From NCBI GenBank assembly GCA_030141605.1, contig JAQGDQ010000077.1, forward strand, positions 74,501 through 138,500: a stretch of DNA of 64,000 nucleotides. The letters run 5' to 3'. This document shows, piece after piece, positions 32,401 through 43,429 of the stretch (the first letter of the stretch is position 1; the number at the start of each line of letters is the position of its first letter). This stretch comes from Tubiluchus corallicola (lineage: Eukaryota; Priapulida; Priapulimorpha; Priapulimorphida; Tubiluchidae). The position numbers were made by a program, and so were the translations under genes. The notes under the pieces are model-generated. The model worked only from the letters and a program-made list of their open reading frames with translations, did no database searches and was not told the DNA's origin.

Positions 32401-34940
32401 TAGGTATCTTTTAATAACTTTAGTTTTCACTTATTTGACCTGATGTGACTGTTAGGGTATTGTTAGGAAAAAAAGCAATAAAAATGATCGTGCTGTGAAC
32501 TGACTATTTGCTGCCAAATATTCAAGCAGGGCTTGAGGCTTAACGGCGCTGAAAGGAAGAAAAGATTTTAGAGTTTTAAGTTCTTTGGCTAACATTTTAT
32601 CATGTACATTTTTAGTTGTTTCAGTTACTCCTGCATCATTTTGTGTGGTTTTCTAAATGCTTCAGAGTCTGCACTGTGCTTCTTATTTTCTGCCTTTTGT
32701 AAGCTGTGGATGTTATTTAAAAATTACGTGACTTTTAAACAGCTGAAATCTAAACACTAAAGATAAAGACTGAAAAACATTGCCCAGCATGGAGTTGAAG
32801 TACTGAAACTTATGCTTCTTTTGGGTCATGCACAGCTTCATCTCTTGTCTCGTATAAAGACATTCTCTTCCTTCCATGTAGTCATTTTTCTTGAAATGTC
32901 CTTGACTCTGTGGTAATTCAATGGCCTCTGCCAATTCCTTTTACAACATCATCAAAACCACCCTCTCTATAGATTCTCAGACATTCTAACTAAAGCATAT
33001 GGGGCTTTTTGTCAAGAGGTAAATGGTGACGATAAACTGAAGTTGCAAAACAAATAAACAAGTGATTAGTACAAAAACACTGAAACATACACAAGTCATA
33101 CATATATGAGTACAGGTTGAATGGTTTCACTACCTTCGCAGTATCAAGGATCTTTGTGCACACTGGATGCTCGATAATTCATCATAGCATCCTCCACTTG
33201 AGCATCTGTGTGGGGACCCCTCTTCGCCCCTGGAGCCCAATTTGAACAATTCTGTCTGATTGTGCATCCACGTCACAAAATGGACTCAACTCAGACAATT
33301 CCATGATTGCATTTAGAATGAAAATTAATAGAAACTTCCCTTATGCGCAAATTGACACTAAGCAATCTTATAAAAAGGTACATTAAAAGGATCTTTTTTG
33401 TCCTTTAACAATTGGATTGCAAACATGACTGACTCTACACTGGCATTTCTGTACACAGATGCGAACTGTAGAGTCACATTCAAATAGTAACAAAAACACT
33501 ACTAATATACTACTATTTTAAACCAGTTAATCTTAGTATTTTGACTAGCAAGGTCATCTGCAAAATATATAAAACAAAACTGATAAAATAGAGTAAAATG
33601 TAATTAAAACTTCTTCTAGTTAATTTTAACTTATTATAATGGATTACGATTGTACAGTAGGCGCCGCTTAATAGACTCACTCTGGGACCGACGTGCTTTG
33701 ACCCAGTTAACCGACTGAATCTATTGACCGACAGGTATAGGAATCATCATAAAAATTCCTTCAAAGTCGGCAGCTTCATTGTCTCGCGAAGAAGTTGGCC
33801 CAAAAAGTTCTCGTAATTATAAAAATGTTGAATATCTGTTGCTGTGTGTGACTAAAACAGTTCTGAGTCGTCTGCTCATTTACATTGCTCTTATTTGCTG
33901 TACAGTGTTTGCTCTTGTAAGTCACAAGGAATACCAGCTAATTACACTGTACCTACATCTTTGACTGTTAACTTATTAAGCCTGAAAGCGTGATCTGAAA
34001 CTAGAGCATCAAAAGGAAATCACTAGGCAAGTGATTAAATGTTTAGCTTCCAGAAATTCTTTGGATAACAGTGGGCGAGCGGGTAACAGATTCAATGCAA
34101 AACCCCTACGCTAGTGTATTAGTGCATGATAAATGTACCTGCTTACAAACAAAATGGTACTTAACATGATTGTTTCTGTAAACACAGTGCACAAAGGAGA
34201 AGTAAAGATGACATAAACGTAGGAAAAGCTCTTGGGCACATAGAAATATCTTATTTTAAGTAGGTTAAGGCAAAATATTGAGTCAATTATGCGGAGGTAT
34301 TTGAGTCAATTACCGATAGTTTTTATATATATTTGAATAGAAGTGGCCCGTTCCAGACGTTATTGAGTCAATTAAGCGATTGAGTCTATTAACCGTGAGT
34401 CTATAAAGCGGCACCTACTGTGTCTTAATATGCAACCTTGGACAAAAATTGGAGGTAATTTGTTTTTTAATAATACACCAGAGATTATAATAACAATTAC
34501 AAATGACTGCAATGCTGAATGACATTAATTTACCATTGATCATCATCATTGTCTTGAAAGTCTTCATTTCCTAGAACTTCTGGGTATATATGATCCTCAG
34601 ACAGCTTTGGCTTTGTTTCTCGGTCATGCAATAAGTTATCATGCTCCAAATCAATCACATCAACAGTTTCTAAACTAATATCACAATTAGCATGTTTCCT
34701 TGTTGACTTTTTATTAAATAAATTAGTCCTGTCATTTAAGGGATAATACCCATCTCCAAAATCTATGGATTCTTCTGTGGCTGTCCATGCGTGATGAATT
34801 TGGTGTAAATTTTGTGGAACACTTTGACTTCTTCGCAACTGTTCATTTTGAATTTCAAGTTTTTTAATCAAGGCTTTCAATTGTATAACTTCTTCTCTTG
34901 GATCCAAGTTTCCTTCATTGTCACTTAGGACTGACGTCAT
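22560..34940 (-). CDS. SLAIN: SLAIN motif-containing protein, complete, ten exons
   Basis: Joined minus-strand exons 34940-34534, 31123-30981, 30290-30204, 28160-27945, 27009-26851, 26184-26146, 24797-24696, 23376-23266, 23112-22866 and 22650-22560 keep frame throughout and give about 533 residues, near the length of vertebrate SLAIN2 (about 580). Family marks: an N-terminal coiled coil (VIQLKALIKKLEIQNEQLRR); the WLFESPKPLTPQQKSVN block; LLVYKLDEV; the ITDVHNRMSSIQALAKLQEE then SLRKSITETRRGS block; a basic Ser/Pro-rich region with IPRSKS; and a LPRGSRNKSLPLKP tail. Vertebrate SLAIN proteins bind EB1/EB3, CLIPs and ch-TOG at growing microtubule ends. The start ATG at 34940 is the first in the frame and sits about 90 bp from an NRF-1-like site. 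The exon 7 donor is the least certain boundary. Confidence 0.93.
22866..23112 (-). CDS. SLAIN: SLAIN exon 9, basic Ser/Pro region
   Basis: Acceptor TTGAGCAG, donor GAAA|GTAAGT. About 82 residues rich in Lys, Pro, Ser and Thr, with IPQQRMPQSKSTPAKK and STPIGTPVLTSTRKTSLPGS. Similar tracts in SLAIN2 bind microtubule plus-end partners. Confidence 0.9.
23266..23376 (-). CDS. SLAIN: SLAIN exon 8
   Basis: Acceptor TCTTTAG, donor AATA|GTAAGT. Encodes YQKHSMPNSSKPHTMNNRVN followed by IPRSKSTDSKLHLLHN. Confidence 0.88.
23403..23446 (+). repeat. (TA)n microsatellite in SLAIN intron
   Basis: Uninterrupted TA dinucleotides just upstream (on the minus strand) of exon 8. Confidence 0.95.
24696..24797 (-). 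CDS. SLAIN: SLAIN exon 7
   Basis: Acceptor TTTTTTCAG. Encodes SGGSPYNSRQGSPAPQSQPP and on. Two donors keep phase 1: AAAA|GTTTGT (used here) and an earlier CAAA|GTCAGC. The choice is uncertain. Confidence 0.75.
26146..26184 (-). CDS. SLAIN: SLAIN exon 6, 39-bp microexon
   Basis: Acceptor TATTTTCAG, donor TTCAG|GTACAG. Encodes SLRKSITETRRGS, continuing the conserved helix (vertebrate 'ESLRQEYAATTSRRSS'). Confidence 0.88.
26851..27009 (-). CDS. SLAIN: SLAIN exon 5, conserved helix
   Basis: Acceptor CTTTTTAG, donor GAAA|GTAAGA. Ends TITDVHNRMSSIQALAKLQE, corresponding to the vertebrate 'DVTDVQILARMQEES' block. Confidence 0.93.
27945..28160 (-). CDS. SLAIN: SLAIN exon 4
   Basis: Acceptor TATTACAG, donor CTAA|GTACGA (moderate). 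That donor was chosen because it alone keeps phase with exon 5; the stronger-looking CCT|GTAATT does not. Encodes NWRKSPKRVEFEQSSSTDDE and a Ser-rich stretch ending RPLGLDL. Confidence 0.8.
28661..28693 (+). repeat. Perfect 13-bp hairpin
   Basis: TTGAAAGAAAGTG, a short loop, then CACTTTCTTTCAA. In a SLAIN intron; no poly-T or gene context gives it a role. Confidence 0.6.
30204..30290 (-). CDS. SLAIN: SLAIN exon 3
   Basis: Acceptor AATTGTAG, donor ACT|GTAAGT. Encodes RRSPFSSPDVDYQSHSYSSS and a short basic tail. Phase 1 at both ends. Confidence 0.88.
30981..31123 (-). CDS. SLAIN: SLAIN exon 2, conserved block
   Basis: Acceptor CTTGTAG, donor TTG|GTAAGC. Encodes WLFESPKPLTPQQKSVN, YKWLRRDYDENPSPELLQ and RRLLVYKLDEV, the strongest match to vertebrate SLAIN1/2. 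Confidence 0.95.
31170..31411 (-). mobile_element. Foldback element beside SLAIN exon 2
   Basis: Near-palindrome of about 240 bp. The left arm contains TTATAAACTCTATGATAA and TATTGCCTTCTA; the right arm is its inverse with about 85% identity, and the centre (ACTTCATTAATGT / ACATTAATGACATG) is also self-complementary. It lies about 45 bp upstream of the exon 2 acceptor. Confidence 0.85.
32041..32379 (-). pseudogene. hAT transposase C-terminal remnant
   Basis: The minus-strand frame reads RLNNLAMLSMKMIFTKTIDF, then ILKDFSDKKTQKS. This matches the C-terminal end of hAT transposases of the TTF/ZMYM type (consensus-like 'RLsNLAiLSIE...DFd.li.dFa.kKar'). Upstream frames are broken. It sits in SLAIN intron 1. 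Confidence 0.7.
33655..34420 (+). mobile_element. Pogo/Tigger-like MITE in SLAIN intron 1
   Basis: Left CAGTAGGCGCCGCTTAATAG after TA; right end inverted reads CAGTAGGTGCCGCTTTATAG. 766 bp; words such as ATTGAGTC recur internally. The right target TA is mutated to TG. Confidence 0.85.
34534..34940 (-). CDS. SLAIN: SLAIN exon 1 with start codon
   Basis: MTSVLSDNEGNLDPREEVIQ leads into a coiled coil, then an acidic Asn/Asp-rich stretch ending FQDNDDDQ. Donor TG|GTAAAT; the split Trp codon is completed by exon 2. Confidence 0.93.
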
Positions 34941-35060
34941 TACTACACATGGCGATTTTTTTCACAGAAAATAACAATTTTACAGCAGAGAAACCTGTTA
35001 TCACAAAAATATCAAAGGCGTTAATACTGCGCATGCGCTTCTACAGTAGACCTTATGGAA
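34941..35060 (-). promoter_or_regulatory. Candidate SLAIN core promoter with NRF-1-like site
   Basis: TGCGCATGCGC at 35028-35038, about 90 bp upstream of the SLAIN ATG, matches the NRF-1 palindrome typical of TATA-less promoters. No TATA box is evident. Confidence 0.5.
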
Positions 35061-35249
35061 CTCCTGGAGATCGGTTTCCGCTTCGCATTCTGCAAGACTT
35101 CTTACGTAAAGATGCCCTCGGATTTCACCGCTTCGGGGGAGCTACGTATTTTTTAATAATAATAAAAATGCGGAGTTTACTCGTAGGCTTTTGTGATGTC
35201 AACTTAATATCTAATTGTGTATTTGATGAAAATGAATTAGTTCGGAATT

Positions 35250-36516
35250 GACTTTTCTAGTTTTTTCTTGTTATGTTTTACAGTTGTTTGTGGTTTACAT
35301 TCCATATACAGTGCCTAGTCCTCATGCACTAGAATGTATTGTATACAGAAATCCGAGAATTCGTATTAACTAAGAAGAAGAAATAATTAAGGCACTCAAT
35401 CATTATTGAAATGTACATGTAGGCTACACTAATTATTGATTTTTTTATCATGCGTGGTTCAGCTAAATAAAATCCAATAACACACAAGTTTTTATAAACA
35501 GGTCTTATTAAGCATGAACGCAGTTTAGATTTATGTTTACGGTAAATGTTAGATATGTACATGCTAATTACATGTATTCGGTTACTGGATTATGTAGGCA
35601 CTGTAGAGAACTCCGGTGCTTTTCTTGTCCGAAATGCGTAACTGTTAAGTCTAGAAAAACACCCTTCCGGCCTGTAGGCCTAATTCCCCCAAATTGCCAT
35701 AGAAATAAAATTCACAGAAAATATATTAAATCGTTCAAGCGCAGTTAGATAATACGCAACAAAAATGTAGCTTAATGATTAATATAAGGATCATAATTAT
35801 GATAAAAAATTTGGTTAACTCGCCAAGGCAAGAAAGTAGATTTATAACGTCAGAACGATTTAATGGGTATAGTGAATCAAATTTGGTCTTTGCATATACC
35901 CATATAGTGAGAAATCGCGGCGTGTGATATTGACTACTAAAGTTAAGGAATGCAAATTAAGGTCTGGCGACTGATTTGTTGGGAGACCGCCTTTGAATAT
36001 CACTGTTACTTTTGCTGTGATTCCGAATCATTTCGTTCATTTCTTGGCATTGTAGCTGCACCAGAATGTAATTGTGACATCTCTGCCACTTCAGTATTTC
36101 ATCTCACGCGATTATCTTGTTAATGAACTAAGATCTGGTCCTGCCGTAAAATAACCTGTAAAATCTAGCAAAGAAGCATAATTTCAGAAAGTGTTAGCCT
36201 CAACTTATTCACAGATCTGCATAATTCGCAAATCTTTGGTGTTTTCATTTTTTATAATTACTTTATAAATACTATATAATTACTATGAAAATCAGTTAAA
36301 TTTGAAGTGATTATATACGGCAAATGATGCAGTGCGAATTACTTTGAAAAAGCAGTTTGATTCGTCCTAAAAACTTGCAAACTGTAGAAACAAAGTTTCA
36401 AAACAAAATAATTTCGCAAGACAAAATTAAAAAAACAAGTTTGACCCGTTAAAAAGTACTTAATTTTAAATGCTCCTGATTTTTGCTATTCACTATAGTC
36501 AAAGCATTGCAGATAA
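35250..36516. other. Gene-free stretch
   Basis: Upstream of SLAIN. Short frames only; nothing recognisable. Confidence 0.5.
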
Positions 36517-36806
36517 CTAAAGGAGAGCAGAAATAGAACAAAATAGAAAGAGAGCGGCAAGCGAGAGAGGGCTAGAAGGGAGGGGAGAGAGAAGGAGAAG
36601 ATCTCTGTCGAGAGAGAGAGAGAGAGAGGATGAGGGAGGGAGGGAGAAAGAGAATAAGAGGGGCGAGAGGGACAGTGGAAAAGCGAGAGAGACAGAGAGA
36701 GAGAGAGACATGGAATGAGAGGAGTGGAAGAGAGGGAGAAAATGAGAGGGAGTAGGAAGGGCTCGAGGGATGTAAAGAGGGACAAGCAGACAGAGAAAGA
36801 GAAATA
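36517..36806 (+). repeat. ~290-bp polypurine tract
   Basis: Nearly pure A/G on the plus strand with (GA)n cores and GGGAGGGAGGGAG. It yields artefactual Ser/Leu-rich frames on the minus strand. Confidence 0.9.
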
Positions 36807-37181
36807 TAACATTTTATCTTACAAAATAACAGACTATAGCAATTAAAAAAGTGACCGTTTTCTAGGAAAAATGCTTTCTCGCCAGGCTTTGCAATGCTTA
36901 ACATTGGCAATCAGTGTCACATACCGTGATTACTCACTATATGCATTTTGCGAATAATCGAATTACAACTAAAACCCCAATTTAGGGTATGTGAAGGCTT
37001 GTTGTTACTTAATTACTTAATTACTAACTGTTGTTACATCATAAATATATGGTAACTGCGAGGAAAATAGTTTAATTCTGAGTCGCTTTCCTTGCCACAC
37101 TGATTATGATCCCAGCCTGGATGTAGACTGTGTTGTTGGAGGACCTATTTATATGTCTCATGTAGAAATAATTAAGTCTTC

Positions 37182-37236
37182 ATGAACATACATACATACA
37201 TACATACATACATACATACATACATACATACATACA

Positions 37237-37265
<29 letters not shown>
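37182..37265 (+). repeat. (CATA)n microsatellite
   Basis: About 20 uninterrupted CATA units. Confidence 0.97.
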
Positions 37266-37267
<2 letters not shown>

Positions 37268-38489
37268 TATATTGCATATAATACAGCCAAATTATGAATA
37301 ATTTATAAATGCTCATATGTAGGTTAATATTTCTGCTTTTATAAAAAATCTGCACTTATTATTCTATCAAAATTAATATTTCCATTTCAAGTTGCTTTAA
37401 CTGTTACCTCTTGTAGAAGGTGTACCTGTTTGTAATTATATTGCACACTGATTATGCACTTACCAGTATCTCAAATGTAGAGTTAATAATTAATATATTT
37501 GATAAATATCTTTTTCACAGTACATGGCGAGTTATGTCATGATTTTGTATGATCAAATGTGTCATTACCAGATTTGACTTTAATACTGATACATGCTCTG
37601 GTGGCATCATTGTCGAACTTTATTTGACTGTTTATATTACCTCGTATATATAGAGTCCAAGAGAATGTACATATTAGAACATGGCCAATACCTCTGGCTC
37701 TAAACTGCCAATTCAGCTTCTCATCTTTATGAGAATATATTAATGGTCTGTTGCTCCAGTCACATCATAAAAACCTGGACTTTAAGATCTCCGGCGTGCA
37801 GTATGCCATTATGTATAAAAGTTGACCCTTCTGGGCTTCTTTGTTGGCTCAAGCTATAGGAAAAGGATATTCCTGAGGATGAACATTGAATTATCCAATT
37901 CAGTTAATGCAGTCTTCTTCTTTGGCTTTGCTTACCTCCAAGCTAGGCCCTTCTTCATTATATACAGGCCGTATTTTATCAGGGCATTTAATTAATACAT
38001 ATTAGATTCCCCTAGAAGAAATGTCTTTGAAAGGTGTCAGTTTCATTAAATTTTAATATTTTATTTTATCACACTTTAATGTACTCTTGACTTACCATCT
38101 TTAGGTAATATGAAATAAAAACTAGTCATTGGTGTCACGGTAGCATTATTGATCTAAGGGCATTTATGACGATGTAATTTTGTTAGAGCTATTTTTTACT
38201 GAGGATGGATGTAGGATCGCCTGGCACAAAGTAGTGATGCGGTTGAAGCTTGGAAAACTGGTTTTAGCCGCTTTTAGCCGGTTTGTTCTCAATGCGCAAA
38301 CAAAGTGGCACTACTTTCTACGAAATCCCAAAACGTAATACCTCTGAATTTAGCTTTAAAAAGTATTGTGAATTGTTGACGTGTTTTTACTCCCCAGTAG
38401 ATCACTTAAGTATTATGTTTGTTTGTTCCGGTGTCGCACTTTCCGTTGTAAATACTGGAGGTGGCAATAATTTTTAGGATTTGTGAAAA

Positions 38490-38640
38490 CTGAGACTTTT
38501 TCTCCGTCTACGTCACCGTCATTTTCACGTCGTTTATGCGCATGCGAAATAAGGGCGCTCTGCCGCGAAACATGGCAGTATAGTAGTGAATGGAGATTTT
38601 TGTACTGAAAAAATCGTCTGTTTTTCAAATGGTGCAACCT
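38490..38640 (+). promoter_or_regulatory. Candidate promoter, possibly for ATRX
   Basis: CpG-rich patch in AT-rich DNA with TATGCGCATGCG (NRF-1-like, about 38534-38545) and AAACATGGCAG (YY1-like). It lies on the 5' side of the first recognisable ATRX exon, 4.8 kb away. No exon 1 could be confirmed. Confidence 0.35.
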
Positions 38641-38649
38641 CCAATATTT

Positions 38650-39649
38650 TAGTTGTGCTGAGTTTTATTCAGGCTATCTTTTTATAACAAAAATATAGTT
38701 GCAAAATGCTATACATACTTATTGGTATATAGTAGCTGTTAGTCTTCGTTCTATGAAACAGTCAGAACTTTTGTTTCTTGTCTTGAATCGTTTGTATTAT
38801 TTGACACGGATAAATCTCGGAAAGAAAGGAATTTGCCGGTTGAATTAACCGGCAGAAAGCGAGCCAGGTACTATTTGCTACTTATTTACCTTAATGTTGC
38901 TTTAATTATGTTCTTTGTTTTAAAACTAGCACTTCACTTGAAACTGAAGTGCGACTGTTGGTGCATGATTGCCGGCATATGTATGCTTAGACAAAAATTA
39001 AATGTATCATCCTGTGTCGTATTTTGGACAGACCTTAATTCAGCCGTATATCGAGAAAGTTCACTGAGTCACAACATATATTTTCTGACTGTTTAGCTGC
39101 CTGTGCTGCCGCTGAAATAAACCTAATTGTTGACAAGGTTTCGAGTGGGCAGTTTGGGCATGAAAACAATTAGGCAAGTGATCTAAAATGTGTGACGAAG
39201 CAGACAAGCGCAGAAACTTTCACTCCAAAATTTTGTGTGGTTCTAGTTCTACTTGGTAAGCATGCCATAATAATTATTGTATTGGCATTTTAATTAATGA
39301 AGTAACAACTTCAGAAAGTTACTTTGCAAAAAAGTTTAATAGGTAGAAACTACACTACAGTGTGAGTTTCTATGCAGCCTGATTGTGCAATGTGCTAACA
39401 TTAACTCAAAAATAATACAGTGAGACAAAACCATTTGTGGGTAGGCAACACAAGCTGTAACAGTCGATGAAAAAAGGTAACAGAAAAAATACATTTGATA
39501 AAATTACGCTAATTCTTAGCTATCATTATAAGTATGTTTTAAGGGTTTTACACAATTGCTCTAATTGATGTCCGATGACATTATGAAAAAATTAAGCTTA
39601 TTTACTATTCACAATTCATTTTCAAAGGTCGATGATTGGCCATAAAAGT
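38650..39649. other. Gene-free stretch
   Basis: AT-rich; an 87-aa frame at 38833-39096 resembles nothing I know and has no supporting splice or promoter context. Confidence 0.4.
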
Positions 39650-40350
39650 GAGATCGATTCCCAAAACCCCCTTGGGTAACCCCCAAGAATTGGTCCTTGG
39701 ACCAGTTTTATGGTTTGCACTATTACTTTTTTGCTAGTGATACACAACTTTATGTGTCATTTTATGCAGGTAATGCCGATTCGGAATTCGAAGTAAACTC
39801 AAAAATGTGTTACAGAAATTAAATCTTGCATGACTTGCATCTATCTAGCCTTAATGCAAAGGAAACTGAATTACTGTTTATCGACGCTCCTGGGCAATTA
39901 AAAAATTAATTAATTTTAGTATTACAGTTAAAGGCACCACCACTTCGCCCTCTGCAGCAACAAGAAACCTGAGATTGTCTTTTTGATAATAACTTGTTAT
40001 TTGAAAAGTACCTCAATCAGATATGCACCGTTGCCTTTTTCCATCTCAAAAACACCAGTAAAGCAAGATACTTTTTAGACAGAGCCAACACCGAGCAGCT
40101 GGTGCATACGTTTGTTACAACCCACCTAGATTATTCTTTTCTTTTTGGTACGCATGCTTGCTACCTTGGTAAGTTACAACGTGTACAAAATGCTCCTGCT
40201 CGCATTGTAACTAAAACATTGTAACTAATCATGTAACACCAATTTTGGTTGTCCCTCACTGGCTTCCGATTAAATACAGGGAAGATTTTAAAATATTACT
40301 GCTTACTTATAAATGTGTGTACTAACTGGCTCCACCTTACCTTCACGAGT
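39650..40350 (+). pseudogene. Decayed LINE reverse transcriptase, C-terminal half
   Basis: Broken frames carry in order: VLGPVLWF, DTQLYVSFYAG, LNAKETELLFID, AFFHLKNTSKARYFLDRANT, VTTHLDYSFLFG, LGKLQRVQNAPARIVTKT and HWLPIKYREDFKILLLTYKC. These are the palm-to-thumb landmarks of CR1/L2/Jockey-type RT. Stops and frameshifts separate them; the YADD box itself is lost. Confidence 0.9.
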
Positions 40351-41630
40351 TAATTTCGTGATATATCCCACTCTGCAGTTTGTGTTCAGCAAATTCACTG
40401 AACTCTGTCCAACTGAGAACAAAACTAGTCACTTGTGGAGGATGATCCTTCTCACCTACAATGCTCACCTTTTACATGTAGAATGTAAACATAATTATTA
40501 TGTATCTTTTAAGCTTGCCTATTCATGTGTATTCATCCAAAATGTGGTACAGCCAGTGTAGTTTGTCCAATTGTCCGTTAAGGATATGTGAGATAGCGGT
40601 ATGAGAGCACTGAGAAAATGCAGAATGTGAGTCTGGAAGTTGTGGTCCTTTCACAAGAAAAACCAGCAAAGTTAAGTAGGCATATTTGGCAACCTGGCAG
40701 AGTAGCTAATGATTTACTGGCTTGACCCCATATGTATTTATTTATGTTGTGTGAGGAAATGGGTAGAATGTACAAAAATCGAATCTTTTACTTTCCATTT
40801 CTCCCAGTGGCCCTGATTCGAAAATCTTTGTTCAGTGAGATTAGTCAGATAGCACTAGGTTGATATTATATTTGATGTGATATTATATTAGATATCTTCA
40901 TAGCATGAATGACACTGTCCAGCGCAAATACTGAATCAGGTGTTTGCCCATCAATTCACTGACCAACGCCTTTCCTAACTTTAGTTGTTATCAAGCACAT
41001 GTCACAACTGCTCAGCTTTTCTCCTCACCATGTTGCAGACATTGTATTTCTCGCACATGCTGTGAGCATTGGAGATGCATAGGTGTAAGTGTAAGACAAT
41101 AAGTGACATGTTTGGCATATCACATCTCGTATTAAGCTTTCTCTATTCTAAAGTCTTATTTAACATATGCTCTGTTTGCCCTGAAATAGGCTTTTGATCT
41201 TGACCGTCTCGTTTTCTTTAGTTGCAGATGTCAATTTTGATTATTGACAGTAAGTATTTTTAAAGTTCTGCTATCTGCACATACCCAGTTGCAGTTTAGA
41301 GCTGTAGGTCAAAGGTTATTTGCTGTGACTTTAGGAGTGTATCAGACTATAATCACATGATTACACTTGGAAGCACCATAAAAAATTTGGTAGCAAAACA
41401 TAGTCATGCAAGTTCTCTATGTCTAGGGTTTAATAAATGCTAATATCAGAAAAATTAATGACGAAATTAAATTATTTGACTAACAGACATGTAAAACCAA
41501 CATGATGGCTTTTTCCAAAACTTCCCTCCCAAAAAGCAGTTTGCGTTTATAAATAAACATCCCTTCAACCACCACAAGAACAAAAAAGTGTAGTGTTGTT
41601 CCTGTACACAAGTCCATTGTTAACGTTGTT
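40351..41630. other. Gene-free stretch
   Basis: Only short frames; no motif or repeat end seen beyond the LINE tail. Confidence 0.45.
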
Positions 41631-42118
41631 AGTGGTTCCCAACCTTTTGTTTACGCGACATATCGCTACCCCACGAAGAACATAATCACATGTTATACTA
41701 TTACACATCATTATCGTTTGGATTTATTAATTTTAACTTACTGTTCAACAAATTATTGAACAATGAGTGATTGTTTCATTAATTCATTCATGTGATGTTT
41801 TTCGACAACCAGTAATGCAACAGCAATAGTTATTCAAGGAGATCTGACGTAAAATGAATAGCATCACGCTTTCGGATGGTGTACACTGTACAATATAACG
41901 CGCATTTTCATTTTCCCGGAAAGTGAAGCACTGGTATTCCACATTTAGAGCGGGAAAACCCTGTTTCACTTTCCAGAACAAAATGATATAATGAGAGACT
42001 GAGGAAACAAGACCCACTTACATTCTTTTCATGAAAACAGCACTTTTTAAAAATAGTTTTTGGACTAGCCCGCGACCCCACGAAAAGTGTTTCACGACCA
42101 CAAGGTTGGGAATCCATG
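41631..42118 (+). mobile_element. hAT (Charlie-like) MITE
   Basis: Left end AGTGGTTCCCAACCTTTTG; right end inverted reads ATGGATTCCCAACCTTGTGG, with the GGGGTCGCG subterminal block common in hAT elements. About 490 bp, non-coding. Confidence 0.8.
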
Positions 42119-43321
42119 TGTGAGTAGGTACAATCATTGACATTTTCATGATCGTCACGAATCGCTGAACTCTCAATTTTAAGGTTTATTGCATTTGCCT
42201 AAAAATTTCTTAATTTAGTAAAGTTGTATTAATACGATGAATATGTTTTCAGGTTCAGCTGAGATTATAATGTATAAGCATGTGATGTTGAAAAGACTAT
42301 CTACTAACCACTCTTATTAATGTAATTCGCTAATTGTATCAGACTGAGTCAGATATAAGTAAACGGTTTAAGTTTCTTTTACTAAAATTTTGCATAATAT
42401 GTTATTTGTATTATGAGGAAAACCTTAAACAAGATTATAACGTAATCCTTCTTTATGTATTTAAATTGTGGCTCTGCAATTTTTTTATGGCAACTTTATC
42501 AGAAGGTATGTAAGGTGAAACATTAAAATTTTATAAAAGTTTGAATTGACCATGCTTTACTCTATAAAAATTTCAAACAACTTTGAGATGGCCAAGTTGG
42601 ATTCCTTTTGGTTGGTTTCATGTGGAGTGACCTATGTGTTGGATGTCGAATAAAGTAAAAGTAAACCTGTTAATAGCCTTATGCACTTTGCCTGATGTGC
42701 ATGTGGGCAGATAATATTAACTCTACATAGTGTAGTTTACAGATCAAGTTATAATATGTCATTAAAAATTGCATCTGAATGATGCGTAGATACTTGCTTT
42801 TGCTGTAGTGGAGGGACCTAGGCAGAATCGCTAAGCATTGCTGAAAATGTGATTAAAATTACCATGTATTCAAACTAGTGAGTTTTTTTGACAGCAAACT
42901 CACAAGTGTGAACTGCTTTGCAAGTTACTGTCGGCAAGTTACTGCAAACTTTCCCCTAGTTGCTGCAAGCTGATTTCCTACGAGTTACTGTCTAGTGTGA
43001 ATGCCTCGGTGAGTTACTTATCAAATTTTTTGCAGTGAATAAAAATTTGAGTGTCAGCTTGCACTTATTGTTGGAGAGTAGCTTGCAGCAAGTTTTACTT
43101 TCTATTCGGAACATGCTTGCGAGTTCCTTGGGGTTGAAAACTTGCTATTTCAAGTGCATCGTCACACAGTATTTTGCTGTTTTTCCAGCAACCACATAAG
43201 AAGTTAAGTCCATACAAACATGACATAAATTAAGAACATTTTTGCCAAGTAGTGATTTCAATCTATGAAGATTATAACATGTTTTTAGTATGCTAATTAA
43301 TTGTTTTTGAATTTGTTTCAG
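42119..43321. other. Gene-free stretch upstream of first ATRX exon found
   Basis: Contains a patch at 42880-43140 with repeated GCAAGTTACTG/AACTTGC words in both orientations, perhaps a decayed MITE. Otherwise nothing recognised. Confidence 0.45.
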
Positions 43322-43429
43322 TCTGGACGACATAGTTTTGGGCCTAAACTCCCCCGATTCTGGTTCTCATACCAAAGCTAAGGCAGCTAGTTCCAAAGAG
43401 GGAAAGTTCAAAGCAGGTTCTTCACGACG
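43322..43429 (+). CDS. ATRX: ATRX N-terminal exon a
   Basis: Acceptor TTTGTTTCAG, donor CGACG|GTATTG. That donor was chosen over CAG|GTTCTT because it keeps phase with the next exon. Encodes [20 protein letters not shown] and a basic tail. It is not the start exon, as it enters in phase 2. Confidence 0.75.

Noticed and set aside
34898-35251. 117-aa plus-strand frame over the SLAIN 5' end
   Set aside because: Antisense to the SLAIN start and promoter with no recognisable domain or splice signals.
36486-36910. Ser/Leu-rich minus-strand frames
   Set aside because: Translation of the polypurine tract's complement.
37158-37355. Frame with Met-Tyr-Val-Cys repeats
   Set aside because: Translation of the (CATA)n microsatellite.
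38833-39096. 87-aa hydrophobic frame as a candidate gene or ATRX first exon
   Set aside because: No donor in the required phase and no recognisable protein; left as gene-free.
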